64,000 bases of DNA from Atherinomorus stipes. Its lineage: Eukaryota > Chordata > Actinopteri > Atheriniformes > Atherinidae. The notes below the pieces were generated by a model. The model searched no databases. It had not been told where the DNA came from and was given only the letters and a program-made list of their open reading frames with translations. A program made the translations under genes and the position numbers. This document shows positions 25,352 through 35,658 of the stretch, one piece after another (within the stretch, counting starts at the first letter, position 1; each line of letters starts with the position of its first letter). Location: the NCBI GenBank assembly GCA_023101725.1, contig JALJCO010012825.1:62001-126000 (forward strand). The letters are read 5' to 3'.

Positions 25352-26115
25352 TATCTTGTTGGATCACAGGGTTTGCTTGAAACCTCACATCAATCATGTC
25401 AAATCTAAACTGGTTAGGAACATTGCAGTTATTGGAAAGTCAAGGCACCTATGAAACCAAAAATCCCTCTACACTATCTACTTCTCACTAGTACTGCCAT
25501 TTTTGATCTACTGTGCAGAGATCTGGTCATACTTCTAAAAGTAATCTACACCCTTTATACATTCTCAAAAAAAAAAAAAATCATCTGGATCATCGACAAT
25601 GTGGGATATCTGGATCACACAAACCCTTTGTTCATAACATCCCATGCCATGAAACTTACTGATTTAATCAATTATAAAACTGCAATAATAACGGCAAAGA
25701 ATACTTTTTGAATAATTTTTACCAAATCAAGCTCACATGAAGTAGAGGGTTTTAATGATGTAAAATGGAGATAGGAGGTTTGTACCCAACAGCTTCGAAA
25801 AGCAGTTTTTCCCCAATGGTGTTTGTCTGTTTTTGCAAATGAACTCCCTCAAATCTTTACCCCGAAACCTGCAACAATTGTTCAGCGGCAGAGAACATTC
25901 TGGTTTAAGAGGTGAACTCAATTTCAAAGCACAGTATGCCTGATTAATCCTGAAGAGTATGTGCATTACAATCTGTGGATTGAATTTATGGAACAGTTTA
26001 CATAACCAGTTTTAAAAAATTACCAATATCAATCAGTTCAAAAGTACATAAAAAAATATGTATTTGACAGGTATAAAGAGGAAGATTCCACCTATCACAT
26101 GACAATTGTGTACAT

Positions 26116-27542
26116 ATACTTGAGATAATTGATATATAATTCTGGCAATTCTTTATTGTTTTTTTGTTAGGTTTTTTTTCCTTTCTTTTGTGATGGAGTT
26201 GATGGGCATAAGCTATATGGTAAAATCATATGCTGTAGTATTCTAGATTGCTGCAGTGTAATATTGTTTTATAAGGTGTAAGGTGCTTTAATATGTCTGG
26301 GACAGCTTTGTTTTTTGTTTATTTTTTAAATTATTATTTCCAGCCCAAATTCAAAAGCAATTTTATTTCACTAAATCATAATTTTGTAAATTTTTATTTA
26401 TCATTATATTTCTTCAGTTTCTTCTTATTTGAATTACTATTGTGAATTTAGCTTTTTCTTTAATTGGGTGCATAAATAATTTTGAAGTATATATTTAAAG
26501 CTTTTAATTAATCATATCTCATGGGGTAGTGAATTTAATTCACTACCCAATTTAATTGAATATTGTAAAAATTGTTGAAAGAAACATCTTCTGTAATGCC
26601 TTTAAGGGGCATGTAGACTGCTAATCTACAGTTGAAACAGGAATAAGTCTGGTCAGCAACACAAAAATAAGGTAGAGCTGTTGCTTTTTATCTGACTCTT
26701 CCAAATGTTCCTTACAATTATCATACAAGACATCTTTGGGACTTATTTACTGAAGATGTAAAAGTAGAATCTTTATTTCATTTTATTATTATTTATTATT
26801 TTATCTATATTTGGTCACTGCCATACCCAAATCATGTTCAAAGTTGTGTAAAAGGTAATGTGTATCTTGCTCTTTAAAACATATGATAATGTTTCACAAT
26901 ACAGACTGTGTTTGATGTGAAATGTTTTAGTAAAGTTTTCGGCAAGAAGAGATAAGTTGATGTACATGCTGTATCTAAAACTGCAAATTCATATTGTTGT
27001 TGAATGGATGGCGGATCAGATTGGATATTACTCTGAATCTGAGTTGAAGCTGATGATTGATGTGGTAAAAATCTGTTTAATGATTGCCATTGCATCATAA
27101 ATGGGCTGGATTTGTTTGAAGCCTTGAAGTTGCAACATAAACAAGAAGTCACTGTAGAAATGCTGTCTGTAAAACAGGATGATTTAACTCGTCTGCTCAG
27201 AACAGAACTTAGATCCTATTATGAACTAATCTTACCCTGTGGTTAAAAGAAGGAATTGAAGTACCTGTGCCAAAATCTCTGCACATCTGAGGAAAAATAA
27301 ATCATGCCAATACTTTACCCGAGGAGATGTGTAACACATTTTCTTCTCAAATTTATGCTAGCTGGATGTTTTAAAATAATTTTGGCCTTGGATTGAATTT
27401 GATATATTTTTGGTGGTGTGTTATGGAGGACTAAGAGGGTCACAGCATTTTAAAGATGATCAATAAATTGTGAACTAATTCATGCAAAAAGAAATCAAAT
27501 AGCAAAGTGTTTTATAATTACACATTTTAAATTGAAATATTA
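26116..27542. other. Unassigned AT-rich DNA after the LINE
   Basis: The first few hundred bases may be LINE 3' untranslated sequence. A perfect inverted repeat with 12-bp arms (26524-26535 and 26537-26548, gggtagtgaatt) is the only clear structure. No coding signature was seen. Confidence 0.45.
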
Positions 27543-27645
27543 AAGGCTGGGATAGGCTCCAACCAGGGAAGTCTCCAGCCTTTGAGGAGAACCTGGGCTT
27601 AGCCTGGAGTCAGACCAGGTGTAAATAAATAATAATAATAAAAAA
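27543..27645 (+). repeat. Retroposon 3' tail, variant
   Basis: ggctgggataggctcc is followed by a diverged sequence and then by taaataaataataataata. The first block is shared with the tails at 5.95 and 28.64 kb. This is probably an old, truncated retroposon end. Confidence 0.5.
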
Positions 27646-27824
27646 AATTAGAAGAGATTTTCTCCAGTCTTTTCCTTCAAAATTGTCATAGACATAATGG
27701 AGTGGATAAATTGTCATTCTTGTTAAAAAAATTAATGAACTACAAAATCAACAATGAAATGTTGACCATTATATTGTTAAAACGCATGCACTGCACTCAC
27801 ACATAACAGTTAATGCAGTATTCA

Positions 27825-28065
27825 CCTTTTCTCTTCTCTGACTCATCACTGGCCCTCCTCATCACACGTTCTCTTCTCACTTGCTCATCTTATCTCATGA
27901 TTTGCTCTTCTTTGTCTCCCTAAATTGTTCTCCTCTCTACTATTTGCTCTCTTCTCCTCATCATTTGCTCTCTTTTTCTCATGCTCTCCTCTCCTCATGC
28001 GTTTTCTTATCACTTGCATGTTTATCCTCATTTGTTCTCTTTTCCTCATCATTTGTTCTCTTTTT
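27825..28065 (+). repeat. Pyrimidine-rich degenerate minisatellite
   Basis: Units such as cctcatcatttgctctcttt, ctcatgctctcctct and cctcatttgttctctttt recur with varying length (about 15-30 nt). The plus strand is almost free of G and has long CT runs. The 71-codon minus-strand frame rich in Arg, Lys and Glu is just the complement of this repeat. Confidence 0.75.
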
Positions 28066-28635
28066 AATGCTTTAATTAATCTACAGCCTCTAAGGAACAT
28101 TTGAGACCAGGTTTTCAGATTGTAAGTATTGAGGTTTTTGATTGGGACCCAGTCTAAGGTGGTCTATATGATAATTAAGCCATAAAATGTTGCTATTTTT
28201 CATTTTCACAAATAAAAATAAAGGTATCATAAATCAGAAACTGTGCTTGAATTAATCCCTACAGAGAATCTGAGTCCAAGTTTGAAAAGTCTACGTGTTG
28301 TAGTTTTTGCACAGGACCTCGTTAAATGTTGTCAGTAGAAAATAATTTGAGTGGACTTGCCCTCTGAGACAAAATCAAAATGGAAGCTGGGAACGGATTG
28401 CTAACTTCAACCTCATTTTTAATGTTGGGAGATTTCATGTTGATTTTTTTCATATTGTTTGTAACAAGAAAAAAAAAATCACAATTTTACTTTTCTGCTG
28501 AAAAAGCAAAGGATAGATACTTTGCTGCTTTGACTGCTGCTCTCTGCACATGTGCACACGGAGCTGACAAATGCACACCTGGGGCTAGACTCAAAATATT
28601 TGGAGCTGAAACCCCAGGAAAAACGGTTGGCAACG

Positions 28636-28725
28636 CCACTGGCTCCAGCAACCCCCGCGACCCTGAATTGGATAAGAGGTAGCCTGGAATAAAATGAATG
28701 ACTAAATGAATGAATGAATGAATAG
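28636..28725 (+). repeat. Retroposon 3' tail with (TGAA)n
   Basis: ctggctccagcaacccccgc, gaccctgaattggataag and then aatgaatgaatgaatgaata: the same tail type as at 5.95 kb, here with the short tandem repeat that usually terminates such retroposons. Confidence 0.7.
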
Positions 28726-28814
28726 TAAAGGGTTAGTTGGAAATTTTACTACAGCAGAAAAATCTAAAAATCCTTGGGATTGCAAGTGTTAAACTTTCCT
28801 GCGCTGGAGGTGAT

Positions 28815-29045
28815 ACTTGGGGGTTAAAGCTTACTCTACGAGAAGCAATAACTTTCTTCATGCACTCTTGGGGCCACGAGAACAGAATGACGTCATTTTA
28901 TTCTTGGGGACATGCCTTGTGGCTTGTTCTCGACCCCTCGGCCCAGCAGAGCTTTCCTCTCGGGAAGCTCCGAGAAGTATTGTGTGATTGGTCGGACATT
29001 TCGGGGTTAACACAGAGACACTTGAAGCAGAGATATCACTTCCAC
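28815..29045 (-). mobile_element. Hairpin-bearing dispersed repeat, copy 2
   Basis: The reverse complement of this stretch aligns with 5996-6228 (ctgcttcaag, then gaccaatcacacaatacttc). It carries its own imperfect hairpin: gagaaca and tgttctc arms about a tgacgtca centre. It lies 3' of a retroposon tail, as copy 1 does, so the two elements may form a composite unit. Confidence 0.5.
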
Positions 29046-29129
29046 AGATGTTGAATGGATAACTTTGATAAACAGCTGATTGAGGTGGTGAGAAAATACG
29101 AAAACGTAAACAACACAAGTGGCATTTAA

Positions 29130-29666
29130 AGGTAGAGTCCGAAGTCCCTCCAGCGTTTCTGTTTGCAAACAACAGTATTCAAACTTAGCGCTCCTCCCTC
29201 TCAGGCTAATGGCCGCCTCGTTGTAGCTAGCCTATTCCACTTCAAGCTTCTCCTTCAGAGCTCAGAAGCGGGTACAAGCCAAACTATTATTAACCCTGGT
29301 TTTCCAAACTGCATTATCTGAAGCTCTTACCTTTTCTTCGGTGCATCCACGGTGTTTCCTTTCTTTTTTTTTTTTTCCTTCAAGAGTCTGATTGACTGGC
29401 GTCTGCTCCAATCATGAGCTTATTTCCACACAGCGTCATGCTCTTAGCTCTGTCATTGGCTGCCGATATAAACAGAAATCTCCACCCAGAAACGTCCCGA
29501 CCAGACCAGAACAATACAAAAGAGCAAATTACAGGCAGGGGGAGAGAGAGTTGCGTTCAAGTGCACCACGGCATGGGAGTAGAGGCCCAAAGGCGGGGTT
29601 TGAGACGGATTTCACTTGCTCAAGTCTAACGTTTATTTTTTACGGGGGGAACTTTGGACTATACCT
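29130..29666 (-). mobile_element. Family B TTAA element, copy 1
   Basis: The 537-bp unit lies exactly between TTAA at 29126-29129 and TTAA at 29667-29670. The ends AGGTAGAGTCCGAAGT and ACTTTGGACTATACCT are inverted. Read on the minus strand it has a CCAAT motif (cagccaatgacagagc) and, further on, ccgaagaaaag|gtaagag, a good splice-donor pattern. The 71-codon plus-strand frame (29414-29629) is shared with the copy at 45.8 kb because the DNA is conserved; it resembles no known protein. No transposase is present; TTAA targeting suggests piggyBac or Kolobok. Confidence 0.8.
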
Positions 29667-30009
29667 TTAAATACATAGACACCCCCATGTGCAAATGTAT
29701 ACAGTAGCACCATAGAAAAAAGCAAATCCAACAATATCTTGCATAATTTTCTGTACTAAAATTCTTAATATTTTGCTAACGTTGACTTTCATCATTGGTG
29801 GTACTTTTTTTTTTTTTTATAAATGTGGCAAATATTGATTAGATAATTAGTAACTAATAATAAGTAACAACAGGGTTTTTTGTTTGTTTAGTTTTTAAGC
29901 CTGTATTGTGTTAAATTTTGTATCACAACATTTAGTTGCAGACTGTCCCATGAAGAATCATCCTTCATCCTAGTGGGACCAATCGGCATGATTGAACTTG
30001 TTGTGCAAG
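29667..30009. other. Unassigned spacer
   Basis: AT-rich sequence with a T-run at about 29806-29818; nothing recognised. Confidence 0.5.
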
Positions 30010-30370
30010 TTGTGCTTGTCTGGTTCGGGAGCTGGGCAGGGCGGGCTCGTGGCGTGGGGGAGGGTTGGTGGCCCTGCAGTTCCCATCTGTGGTGTGTGTC
30101 TGGAGGGTGAGCATGGGTATATGTGGGTGTAAGTACAGGGTGATGTGTATGTGGTCATCTATGATGGATGTCAGGGATGTGGTGGGGGATGTGGGGATGT
30201 GGGGATGTGGGCCTGTGTGCGGGGAGGGGGGCATGGGGGCCAATAAGGCAGATGTACAGGGAATGGGTAACTGTGAATGTGTGGGAGGGGTGGGAGGAGG
30301 ATGTGGTTGGATGGTTGGTTGGATCAAAGTGCCTTCTTTCGCTCCGTCCCAAGACGGCCTGCTCCTCAAT
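30010..30370 (-). repeat. LINE 3'-UTR-like segment, G-rich on the plus strand
   Basis: On the minus strand it reads attaaaattgaggagcaggc, then a long C- and CA-rich stretch and a final gaactgcagggcc part, the style of 3' untranslated regions of several fish LINEs. The proline/histidine/threonine-rich open frames on the minus strand and the glycine/tryptophan-rich ones on the plus strand come from this composition. A perfect G-quadruplex pattern lies at 30184-30211. No reverse transcriptase fragment is attached, and the family is not certain. Confidence 0.4.
30184..30211 (+). other. G-quadruplex-forming motif
   Basis: Runs of 5, 4, 4 and 3 G are separated by three identical 4-nt loops (atgt). 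This meets the usual G3+N1-7 rule for a four-tract quadruplex on the plus strand. Confidence 0.9.
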
Positions 30371-31214
30371 TTTAATCACACTTACAGTAGTCACTTACAT
30401 ACATAAAATAATGACAGCACACAAGAAAAAAAAATCATCCTTTATTGTCCTATAAGTACACCTGTTATAAATGGATTACATTTTCTTAAGAAAAAAAAAA
30501 TTATGGTGTTGAACTCTTGAACTGAAGTTTATTATTATTCTCACATCAAGCAATGTATTATTACATACAGTAGTCCCTCAGAAAGCAAAATTTTGCAACA
30601 GCTGCTTTGCTTCAAAAAAATGTCACATATGCAATCTTTTTTTTGTCTCAGTTGCTTTTTGCAGAGCACAGCGGGCTCCCTCAGAAAAGTTCACCCAACA
30701 GTCAAAGTGAGCATATTTTCAGCTCCTAGCACATTTTCAGCATTGTTTGATTTTCACATAGGCCTGTGGGAATGAGCTATTTCTAAGCCAAATCACACCT
30801 GTTAGTATATTTATTCATTCATTTATTTTCAGAGAAGAATTAGGACTATTTTCATGAGACCTGTTCATGTAAATAGCAGTCTTCAAGGAGTGTCTATTAA
30901 TGGTAGCTTACATGTTTGCAGAGCAGTTTGTTGTTATTGCTCATCTGTTGCCAATTAAAACTGTAACAGCCTTTTGGCACTTTGTTTGCATACCAGCTCT
31001 CACTGAAATAACTTCCCAAATATAAAAGAATTAGTCATGAAAAAAACAAAAACAAAAAAAAACGTGTGCCTTCAAGTAATTGATTATTTTTTAGGATTTT
31101 TTTCTTGTTTTTACTGACCTGTTCCTGTTACCTGGATAGTGGTGTTTGTTTGGTAGTTGTGGTTGAATATGAACAGCAACTTAAGTATCAATGGTACACA
31201 TGTACATTATTTTA
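30371..31214. other. Unassigned, no gene seen
   Basis: AT-rich, short frames only; no recognised motif. Confidence 0.5.
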
Positions 31215-33150
31215 TGGGGGGACACAGGGGACATGTCCCCTGCACTTTTTCAAAAGGCTTTTTTACCGTCAAATACCACTTTTTCCAAGCCGTCTTTGAA
31301 CGCACCATGAGCATGCACATGCTAGTCCCAGTAGGTGTGTGGGCAGAGCTGATGAACGGTCTCAGAAAAGTTTAACAAACCGGTCAGAGCTAGAAAAAAA
31401 CTTCACACAGTTTTTTCCTTATAAACAAACCGTAAAAGTAGAAGATGTTCCATGCAGATAATGACTAGTTAACTCTGGCCAATACATCATGCTAAGCTAG
31501 TTAACAAGAATACTGTTGTCGTTACCTGTAGTGGAGCAAGCGGTGGGGGGGGGGGGGCACGGGCCAACAGCTATGAAGATGCCCACCTGCCCATTGCCAA
31601 CATGACAAAAGAAAAAAACAAAACAAAACGTAAAGCCGCAGTTGTTCTCTTACTGCTGTATTTGTAGGATATTAGTGGAGAAAAGTGAAAAAACAGGATG
31701 GACGGATTTCCCCCCCCCCCCCAATCTCACATTTTCAGCTTGGATCCGTCAGTGCTGCTCCTCTCTGGACCCGCTACTGCGCTGGAGCTGCTGGAACTGT
31801 GCCACATATTCTATATTGTATTTACCTCTTCCACTAACATCTCTGTTTTCATTGGGTCGAATTTCATTTTGCGTTTACCTCAACCTCTCGAGCTTTTCAC
31901 TGCAAAACAACAGCAGCTAAATCTTGCCTGTTACTGATTTTTGAGCAATCTTAGATGCCTGTAAACAGTGAAGACAGCCCACGGCGAACTCTCAGTGCCG
32001 CAAACAAAAACCTAACAGACATTGCTGCCCAGTAAGATGAACATTGTGAAATATAACACTCCCATGTTTACTCATACACTCTCACAGAGCCACAAAGTAT
32101 CCACATTACGTATGATCACCAGCTATCTAACCATCTGAACACATCGGGCTGAGCAGCAGAGTAAAGGACACACTGCTGTGCGCAGTGAAGCTCTCAGTTT
32201 AAATGACAGGACGGTGATGTGGCCCTGAACGCATTTATTATTTCATCAGAGTCTGGTTTCTCTGCCAGCTCTTTTTTAAAGATGAGCAGGAGATGCTGTT
32301 CAGTCTCTGTGAGCATTGTGGTTCTGCTTTTAATCCTGTTTACACCTGAAAACAGGCTCCACAGAGCAACCTGGAACAGGCGGTGTTACCAGAAGACGCA
32401 GTAAACAGTTCATGTTGGGAAATGAGTCCAATGCTTCAATCATGGACAGGAACTGACTATAGTAATGCCTGCTCAGCGCGTGTAATGCGTCCAGCTGGTA
32501 AAACGCGTCTGCCAGGCAGCAGGGAGGCAGCAGCTTCATTATTCCATAAGTCACTCTTAAAACAGTTGTCCCATTCGTCCAGGTGTCTGTCAAGGAGCAG
32601 GGAACTGTGTTTCATCGCAGTTAGTACTCTACAATGTTTGCTGGGTGAGGGTCACTTACTGGTAGTCAGCCAGGTGTGCCAGCTGCTTCTGTGTGGCAAT
32701 GATAAACCCTGGCACACCTGTTAGTCCATGGCACTGTCTGAGGTGCTGAAATAGCGCAAATTGTGCTGCAGAACTCATTTAATCCACACTCTCTCCATTT
32801 TGTCCCTCTGTCTCCGTTTGCCATTTTTAAGCTACTAATTGATCAGCTGTGTCATTACAGGCTGTCACTTCGCAGTGTCTGATTTACTTTGTTTTGCAAA
32901 TTATCTGCTGTCTAGTGACAGCAAATATAATCTTACCTGATTATATTTAATATTTTTTATGGATCAAAGTGTGAGAAGTTGATATATATATATTTGAAAC
33001 TAAAGCAGTTCATTCCGTCCCTCTTTTTGGTAGCGGCCAAACAGACCTACAGTGCTGATCAAAATCAGGTATGTGAATTGTTTAATGAAATGGCCAATAG
33101 CCTATAAGGGCCCACTACAAGTCCCCGCCCCCTCTGCAATGTGACACTTG
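31215..33150 (-). pseudogene. hAT transposon relic with transposase C-terminus
   Basis: On the minus strand about 32440-32330 reads SMIEALDSFPNMNCLLRLLV then TPPVPGCSVE, and after a frameshift NRIKSRTTMLTETEQHLLLI and FKKELAEKPDSDEIINAF. This is the hAT dimerisation domain layout (FPN...LLRLL.T.PV..CS.ER...RIK). Frameshifts and stops kill it; the DDE and zinc-finger parts are not recognisable. The limits are estimates: gtccccgccccctctg near 33142 could be one terminus. The region also holds a G13 run (31545-31557) and a C13 run (31710-31722). Confidence 0.5.
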
Positions 33151-33653
33151 CTCTGCGCCTGGTCGTTACCTATGTTAATCCCTTGCTAGCTAGTTCATGC
33201 TAGGAATAAAGCCAATCCTGCTTCATAGAGGACTAGTGCTCATTATTGCTTCCTCATAATTAAAATAAATCTTTATACGGAGCTGGTCAGGCCCTGTCCC
33301 GCTGCTGATAAATATAATGTAAGGGAAAATATAATATACAAACAGGATTTTAAACTTTCAAACTCATGATAAACGTGAAACTACATATTTATCCCTCTAT
33401 AGATATTTATGATTGTTGCACCCCAGACTGTCCAACTGTTCATGTCATGCATAAATATGTTATTGTCAGGTGAAGGATAGTAAGGATGCAGGAGGAGATA
33501 TAGGAGAAGCTGAAGGAGGTGGAGGAGAAAAGGCAGGAGGCTCACAGGTGAGGTTGAAAGAATAAACATTAGTCATGAGATGAAGCATTGTGACAAATGT
33601 TAGGTGATAATTTATATCAGAGCTTTCAGAGTTCAGACACCTGCATACACATA

Positions 33654-34075
33654 CAGTCGTCCTCAAAATAATTCATACCCTCTAACTTAAGAAAAATTTA
33701 CAACCGCAATTAAAATTACAAGGAAAAAAAAAGATAAATTAAAAATGTAAAAATGATAATAAATAAATGTTCAAATTTATGCTTTAGTGAAATAAAATAA
33801 TGCTTTTAAATTATAGTTGGAAATAATAATAATAATAATAATAATAACAAACAAAACTTGACTATTTAGCTTCTGAGCCCCATCAAGCTTGTCTACTTGT
33901 TTTATTTTTTGTGTGTTTTTGTTTAATATTTCTGTTGAACCACAATTCAAAATAAATGTGATGATTTTCATTTAATTTTAATTTTTTATTTCTTTTGTCA
34001 ATTTCATCTTATTTCACTGACAGATGATTTTTTTTGCCTCTTTAATTGGAGAGGATGAATAATTTTGAGGACGAC
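33654..34075. mobile_element. Tc1/mariner-like MITE (CAGTCGTCCTCAAAATAATTC)
   Basis: The left end cagtcgtcctcaaaataatt, preceded by TA, matches the reverse complement of the right end gaataattttgaggacgac. The 422-bp unit has no transposase frame. An (AAT)n tract at about 33822-33848 lies inside. The right TA is mutated (aa). Structure and ends fit a non-autonomous Tc1-like element. Confidence 0.75.
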
Positions 34076-34619
34076 AAATGCATATTTTGTCAGATGAAAG
34101 AGGCAAACTGGTCAGGTACAGGTTTTTATTGAAAAAAGTCTGTAAACGTGTAAATGTATTATTTTATTGGTAAGGAATAGCAGTGAGTTCATGAGCTGGT
34201 CAGGAACTCAGTAGTTTATTTGGCAATATTTTTTGTCATTGTAATTACTTAAATTAGTATTTGATATTCCACCTTTTGTTTCATTTATCTTAACTGGATC
34301 AGCAGCTGCCAGGTTTAATAATAATACATGTCTCCCCCCCACCATTGACATCAAAATATCGTCCTTCACGGTAAAACTGGTGCTGCTGCACTGGGGCCCA
34401 GATGTTGTTAGGTTCCACATGAAGGAAGGAAAAAAAAATAAGCAGCTGCCTGCCAGATTATGGAAGGGGGACAAAAATATTCCACTTAACAGCTTCTTTT
34501 GGGTCCATGTAGCAATACCATGCGCAACGCTTTACTTTTTTATTTAAACTTAAAAGCTCAAAAAATCTTTGAAAACCAAACAAAGCTGGCGGTGTCTGCT
34601 ATGTTTAATAGGTAAAACA
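34076..34619. other. Unassigned spacer
   Basis: No recognised gene or repeat signature. Confidence 0.45.
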
Positions 34620-34800
34620 TAAGCCATGGTCCCCTTTTTCACTGAGCTGGTTCCAATACTGGTTTATAACGAGACCCAGAATTAACACCGGTTCTTTGGC
34701 TTTCCACCATCTAAGCACAGGCTCACTCCCAAAACTGGTTTTAAACAAGCACAACCTCTTTGCTGAGCCAGAGTGAAGAACCACTTCACGTAGCTGTGTC
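34620..34800 (+). mobile_element. GAGCTGGTTCC-type DNA element fragment (tentative)
   Basis: cactgagctggttccaatac, accggttctttggctttcca and actggttttaaacaagc are typical of a fish non-autonomous element family built from gaaccag/ctggttc motifs. Ends cannot be set, and the right part runs into unassigned sequence up to about 35.2 kb. Confidence 0.35.
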
Positions 34801-35204
34801 AGGAATGGAGTAGCCTACCTGGCCAACAGTGATTGCTGCATAAAGAAGGAGGGCTATTATCCACCATCCCTGCTTTCAGCTGTGTTTTTTGCTCCTGAAT
34901 CACATAAGCAGCAGCAACATCTCCCTTTCTGCGCTGGTGAAGCACAATGCAATAGGCCAACCCGGCACCTGATAAGTAAAACATCCATGTCCGCAAAGAT
35001 TTAAATAAAATTTCTATTCTTACTTGCAACCCACATGCACCTGTGAAATCTATGACGTTTTTACTTGCAATATGCAGGAACCCAACCTGTTGCATAGCAC
35101 CAGCACCGAACCAGCATGTGTATATCTTTGGTCGAAAATGAATTCATCCATCGTTTTGTTTGGGGTGGGGATGGAGGGACAAAAAAATATTTGCACCGGG
35201 CCGA

Positions 35205-35625
35205 TCACCATGAATTAATACCAATACCAGTATCAGGTATTGCTCCGATAATATGTGAGTGTACAGATGCGGGCATGAAAAAGTTCCCCTTTCTGACGGC
35301 TGCCAGCCACCTACCAGCGACTTGTCTGCTAATTCAATCGCACAGAGCGCCTGTGTGCCCAGGGGAAATGATTTCAGAGCATAAACGAATGCCCGGAACA
35401 AGGACGTTTCCACACGCCAAGTTTGGACACCGTGCATGATGATGTATTCGCGGGACAAATCATTCAGCCAGTGGTAGTGCAGTAATAGTGCAGTATTACT
35501 GCACCACTTCTGGCAGAAAAAGGCGAAACTTTTTCATGCCCCCATCTGTACTTGTACTCGGTATTCATGAAAGTGTTCCAATATTTCAGAACTCGATACC
35601 AATGTGAAAAACAAACAACAAAAAA
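35205..35625. mobile_element. hAT-like fragment split by a family C element
   Basis: Before the insertion: ataccaataccagtatcagg; after it: cttgtactcggtattcatga and agaactcgatacc. Such GATACCAGTATCGG / GTACTCGGTAT runs are typical of a fish hAT-like non-autonomous family. The two halves join naturally once the 283-bp element and one copy of its GTAC flank are removed. Confidence 0.45.
35265..35547 (+). mobile_element. Family C TIR element, copy 1
   Basis: 283 bp with 21-bp TIRs: AGATGCGGGCATGAAAAAGTT at the left, its inverse with one mismatch at the right, flanked by GTAC at 35261-35264 and 35548-35551. Near the right end gtgcagtaata and tattactgcac form an internal hairpin. Frames up to about 105 codons cross it but show no domain. 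A near-identical inverted copy lies at 36241-36537. Superfamily unknown. Confidence 0.8.
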
Positions 35626-35658
35626 AGAAAACTAGGAATGTCAAAGTTAATGCATTAA

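Larger units (their letters stand above)
24288..26115 (+). pseudogene. Interrupted non-LTR retrotransposon (reverse transcriptase relic)
   Basis: Upstream of the insertion the frame reads NKTSTDWNGI, then after a frameshift MALIKSVINSIIKPFTYACN, AKVIPLFKSGEKHHLTNY and RPISVLCQFSKILEKL, and past one in-frame TGA LDKFIDKCNLLIDSQYGL: the fingers of a jockey/CR1/Rex-like reverse transcriptase. After the insertion the frame resumes at ILLDHRVCLKPHINHVKSKL and continues through LPFLIYCAEIW, NVGYLDHTNPLFITSHAMKL and LNFKAQYA to LNLWNSLHNQF, the thumb and C-terminus. The palm with the catalytic YxDD, by family comparison roughly 500-600 bp, is missing exactly at the insertion site. Several stops and frameshifts show it is dead. 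The clade is not certain. Confidence 0.85.

Noticed and set aside
29965..30455. Several long overlapping frames on both strands
   Set aside because: Composition of a G-rich LINE tail removes stop codons in many frames at once.
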